Assembly (NCBI RefSeq): GCF_000702605.1 | Contig: NZ_JNIR01000001.1 | Span: forward strand, 362,501 to 426,500 | Direction of reading: 5' to 3' | Length of the DNA stretch: 64,000 nt | Origin: Exiguobacterium acetylicum DSM 20416 | GTDB taxonomy: Bacteria; Bacillota; Bacilli; Exiguobacteriales; Exiguobacteriaceae | Notes under the pieces: generated by a model | What the model was told of the DNA's origin: nothing | The model's input: the letters and a program-made list of their open reading frames with translations, nothing else | Databases searched by the model: none | Part shown: positions 61,189 through 64,000 of the stretch, one piece after another | Layout: the number at the start of each line of letters is the position of its first letter | How positions within the stretch are numbered: the stretch's first letter is position 1 | Translations under genes and position numbers: made by a program

Positions 61189-62289
61189 ATGAAACGTGTC
61201 ATGCTTGTATTCGGAACACGACCAGAGGCGATCAAAATGGCGCCGGTCGTTAAAGCACTTGAAAATCGTCAGGACGTCGAACCAATCGTCGTCGTTACAG
61301 CACAACACCGAGAAATGCTCGATCAGGTCCTTGAACTATTCGAAATCACTCCGGACCATGACTTGGATTTGATGCGTCCGCGTCAGACGTTAGAGGAAAT
61401 GACAGCGCGTATCCTAAACGCGATGCGTCGTGTCCTCGAAAAGGAACAGCCGGATCTCGTCCTTGTCCATGGGGATACGACGACGACGTTCGCTGCTTCT
61501 TTAGCGGCGTTCTATCAACAGATTCCAGTCGGTCATGTGGAAGCAGGACTACGGACATATGAAAAGTATGCGCCGTTCCCAGAAGAGATGAATCGTCAAT
61601 TGACAGGTGTGCTGGCGGATTATCATTTTGCACCGACTGAACAGGCTGCCATGAACTTACGTGCTGAGAACAAGCAGACACCGATCATCGTAACCGGCAA
61701 TACGGTCATCGATGCGTTGAAGACGACTGTATCATCGACATATACGCATCCTGTCCTAACACGCCTCGAGAAGTCGGGACGAAAACTTGTCTTGCTGACC
61801 GTTCATCGCCGTGAGAATCATTTACAACTGGCAACGATTTTTGATGCGATTGAACGGTTAGCAAATGATCATCCGGAAATCGAAATCGTCTATCCGGTTC
61901 ATCCGAATCCGGTCGTACTAGAAGCGGCGGCTCGCCTGAAACATCATCCGCGGATTCAATTGATCGAACCACTTGATGTCTTTGATTTCCATAACCTTGC
62001 AGCGCGCGCTTCCTTCATCCTGACAGATTCAGGCGGGATTCAAGAAGAAGCACCTTCACTCGGTGTTCCCGTTCTTGTCTTACGGGAGACGACGGAACGA
62101 CCTGAAGGCGTCGAAGCAGGAACCTTGAAACTGGTTGGTACGAATCCAGAGCGCATCTATGCGATGAGCCATCAATTATTGACGGACGAAGTGTTCTATC
62201 AATCGATGGCACAAGCGGCGAATCCTTATGGCGATGGACAGGCAGCAGAGCGAATCGTCGATGCGATCATGAGTGAGGTACCCGTATGA
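61189..62289 (+). CDS. wecB: UDP-N-acetylglucosamine 2-epimerase (non-hydrolysing)
   Basis: A 366-residue cytoplasmic enzyme that interconverts UDP-GlcNAc and UDP-ManNAc. Key segments are FGTRPEAIKMAPVVKAL, VHGDTTTTFAASLAAFY, HVEAGLRTY, NTVIDAL, TVHRRENH, and TDSGGIQEEAPSLGVPVLVLRE. It supplies the substrate of the WecC-like dehydrogenase in the same operon, so the polymer should contain ManNAc, ManNAcA or both. It shares four bases with the next gene. The name mnaA is used for the same enzyme in Bacillus. Confidence 0.93.
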   Translation: MKRVMLVFGTRPEAIKMAPVVKALENRQDVEPIVVVTAQHREMLDQVLELFEITPDHDLDLMRPRQTLEEMTARILNAMRRVLEKEQPDLVLVHGDTTTTFAASLAAFYQQIPVGHVEAGLRTYEKYAPFPEEMNRQLTGVLADYHFAPTEQAAMNLRAENKQTPIIVTGNTVIDALKTTVSSTYTHPVLTRLEKSGRKLVLLTVHRRENHLQLATIFDAIERLANDHPEIEIVYPVHPNPVVLEAAARLKHHPRIQLIEPLDVFDFHNLAARASFILTDSGGIQEEAPSLGVPVLVLRETTERPEGVEAGTLKLVGTNPERIYAMSHQLLTDEVFYQSMAQAANPYGDGQAAERIVDAIMSEVPV

Positions 62290-62771
62290 GTCAACGTATT
62301 CCTCCAGCGATTTATCAATTCTTTCCATTCGGAACGCAGGAAAAAATCTTGCTTGAGGATGCTACAGATGGTGTCTATTTTGATTTTCAAGAAGCGACGG
62401 CAGACGACAAATTGTACATTCAGTTGTTTGATCAAGGATTTCAACATCCGCCTTCAAAGTTATACCGAACAGACGCCACGATTACAGGAGATCTCATCGA
62501 GGTGACCTGTCATTTCGAAGTCGATGCACCGTGTGTCGTTCAGTTATTCAAGATGCAGTATGGACAGAAGAAACGGATGGGGTCGGAAACGGAAACCGTC
62601 ACACTGATGAATGAAACAGTCGTTCAGGTACAGATGAAACGAGTACCAGGAGCGAAGTATTTCAAAGTGGCATGGAAGTTCTTGCAAGAGGGGAGCTTCC
62701 GGGTCCATCTCCGGGACATTCAGATTGTGCAGCATGTCACGGCAGGGGAGGAAGCGACGTATGCTATTTAG
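62286..62771 (+). CDS. Unrecognised 161-residue protein in the polysaccharide operon
   Basis: No family is recognised. The sequence lacks a signal peptide or membrane helix and is rich in predicted beta strands (for example GVYFDFQEATADDKLYIQLF and KYFKVAWKFLQEGSFRVHL), suggesting a beta-sandwich of about 150 residues. It begins inside the epimerase gene by an ATGA overlap, and its end overlaps the O-acetyltransferase gene by 11 bases. It is therefore translated with both. It may be a cytoplasmic accessory factor for glycan assembly or acetylation, but this rests on context only. Confidence 0.6.
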   Translation: MSQRIPPAIYQFFPFGTQEKILLEDATDGVYFDFQEATADDKLYIQLFDQGFQHPPSKLYRTDATITGDLIEVTCHFEVDAPCVVQLFKMQYGQKKRMGSETETVTLMNETVVQVQMKRVPGAKYFKVAWKFLQEGSFRVHLRDIQIVQHVTAGEEATYAI

Positions 62772-64000
62772 TTCGACGATATTCTTATTTCTGTTCTTAC
62801 CGACTGTCTTGATCGTCTATTACCTACTACCACGTAGCTTCCGAAATGGTTGGCTGCTAGTGACGAGTCTATTCTTTTATGCATTCGGAGAACCGCGTTT
62901 TGCATTGCTGATGCTACTGAGCGTCACGATCAACTACTTCTTCGCCTTGTTCGTCGATCTGTATCGACAGCGAATCGGCGTCAAATGGATCATGTTTAGT
63001 ATGATTGCAGTCAATTTAGGATTACTCGGCTGGTTCAAGTACAGCGGATTTTTCGTTCGTTCGGTCAACGAGACATTCGGATTAGGATGGTTCGTACCAG
63101 AAGTCGTCTTGCCACTCGGTATCTCGTTCTATACGTTTCATGCGATGAGTTATGTCATCGACATCTATAAAGGGAAGGAAGCGGTGCAAAAGAATCCGCT
63201 TGACCTCGCCCTTTATATCGCGTTCTTCCCCCAACTCGTCGCGGGTCCGATCGTTCGTTATAACACGATTGCGAGTCAAATCGAATCACGAGAAGAGACA
63301 GTTTCCGATTTTGCCCGAGGGGTTCGTCGGTTTACGATCGGCTTAGCTAAAAAACTGATTCTTGCCAATGGATGTGGTCAGGTCGCGGATGCCATCTTCA
63401 ATATGAAAGATCTCTCGATGGGGCTTGCTTGGATTGGCATTATCGCCTACGCCTTACAAATCTATTTCGATTTTTCAGGATATAGTGATATGGCGATTGG
63501 ACTAGCTTTGATGTTTGGATTTCATTTTCTTGAGAATTTTAACTATCCCTACATTTCAAAGTCCGTTTCTGAATTTTGGCGTCGTTGGCATATTTCGCTC
63601 GGATCGTGGTTCCGGGATTATGTCTACATCCCGCTTGGTGGAAATCGTGTCTCACCGTGGTTACAGTATCGCAACTTAGCAATTGTCTGGATGCTGACGG
63701 GTCTTTGGCATGGTGCTAGTTGGACGTTCGTCGCGTGGGGAGCGTATTACGGAATCTGGATCATGCTCGAGAAAGCATTTCTCGGGAAATGGTTGGAGAA
63801 AACGCCAGTCTTCTCGACCGTTTGGACACTCGTACTCGTGTTGGTCGGTTGGGTATTCTTCCGTTCCGAGACGTTCCCGGAAGCCGTTACGTACATTCAA
63901 GCGATGTTCGTACCAGATGTGATCTGGGATGAACGCGCGAGCTACCAGCTTGTCCAAAATGGTGTTCTACTGCTTGTCGCGTGCATCGCAGCGACACCGA
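62761..64000 (+). CDS. MBOAT family O-acyltransferase, AlgI-like (3' end outside window)
   Basis: At least 413 residues of a polytopic membrane-bound O-acyltransferase are visible, and the frame is open to the window end. AlgI-type motifs are LPLGISFYTFHAMSYVIDIY, FFPQLVAGPIVRY, FDFSGYSDMAIGLALM, EFWRRWHISLGSWFRDYVYIPLGG and the catalytic-histidine segment TGLWHGASWTFVAWG. These proteins pass acetyl groups across the membrane to extracellular glycans, usually with an AlgX/DltD/PatB-type partner, which would be expected just outside the window. Context points to O-acetylation of the polymer made by this operon. Confidence 0.92.
   Translation, partial: MLFSSTIFLFLFLPTVLIVYYLLPRSFRNGWLLVTSLFFYAFGEPRFALLMLLSVTINYFFALFVDLYRQRIGVKWIMFSMIAVNLGLLGWFKYSGFFVRSVNETFGLGWFVPEVVLPLGISFYTFHAMSYVIDIYKGKEAVQKNPLDLALYIAFFPQLVAGPIVRYNTIASQIESREETVSDFARGVRRFTIGLAKKLILANGCGQVADAIFNMKDLSMGLAWIGIIAYALQIYFDFSGYSDMAIGLALMFGFHFLENFNYPYISKSVSEFWRRWHISLGSWFRDYVYIPLGGNRVSPWLQYRNLAIVWMLTGLWHGASWTFVAWGAYYGIWIMLEKAFLGKWLEKTPVFSTVWTLVLVLVGWVFFRSETFPEAVTYIQAMFVPDVIWDERASYQLVQNGVLLLVACIAATP

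Overview
The window looks like a chromosomal segment of a non-sporulating, pigmented member of the Bacilli, most likely Exiguobacterium. This rests on three things read from the sequence. First, there is a C30-type carotenoid cluster. Second, there is a long housekeeping block in Bacillus order: yqeG-yqeH-aroE-yhbY-nadD-yqeK-rsfS-yqeM, comEA-comEC, yqzM/holA, rpsT, lepA-hemW, hrcA-grpE-dnaK-dnaJ-prmA-rsmE-mtaB. Third, the spore genes gpr and spoIIP, which lie between rpsT and lepA in Bacillus subtilis, are absent, as is comEB between comEA and comEC. I saw no rRNA, tRNA, CRISPR array, prophage or intact insertion sequence.

Layout. 1-5.2 kb: a partial dehydrosqualene/phytoene synthase (+) faces a four-gene carotenoid operon (-) with a CruF-like protein, an acyltransferase, a CrtQ-like glycosyltransferase and a CrtN/CrtP flavoprotein. 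A 366-base, hairpin-rich stretch without a gene lies between them. 5.2-16.4 kb: phosphatidylserine synthase, a YbaK-type deacylase, a MATE pump, a PaaG-like crotonase behind a FadR-like operator, and a CPA2 antiporter. There follows a junction of two broken genes (the C-terminal part of a neopullulanase and of a YitT protein). After it come a Cof phosphatase, a small DUF2929-type protein, isoaspartyl dipeptidase, a thioredoxin-like protein with phosphatidylserine decarboxylase, and an ArsB/NhaD transporter.

16.5-38.2 kb is the conserved block for ribosome assembly, NAD synthesis, competence, translation and heat shock. A perfect CIRCE operator and a textbook sigma-A promoter precede hrcA, so HrcA most likely autoregulates the hrcA-grpE-dnaK operon. 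38.2-51.6 kb is accessory: RluF, two tandem RarD/EamA transporters, DeoC, a BMP-family lipoprotein translationally coupled to a chemoreceptor, an M23 murein hydrolase, a frameshifted SDR gene, YkvA, DedA, a HAD phosphatase, a lone PTS IIC protein, an MDR reductase and a small acidic repeat protein.

51.9-64 kb is a cell-surface polysaccharide region in two operons. The first has four translationally coupled genes: a two-domain glycosyltransferase, a methyltransferase with coiled coil and two GT4 glycosyltransferases. The second has ManNAc-uronate synthesis (WecC-like and WecB/MnaA), a TagG/TagH-like ABC exporter, an unrecognised 161-residue protein and an MBOAT O-acetyltransferase cut by the window end. 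Together they suggest export and O-acetylation of a wall polymer containing ManNAc or ManNAcA. The two operons share a promoter-proximal sequence motif.
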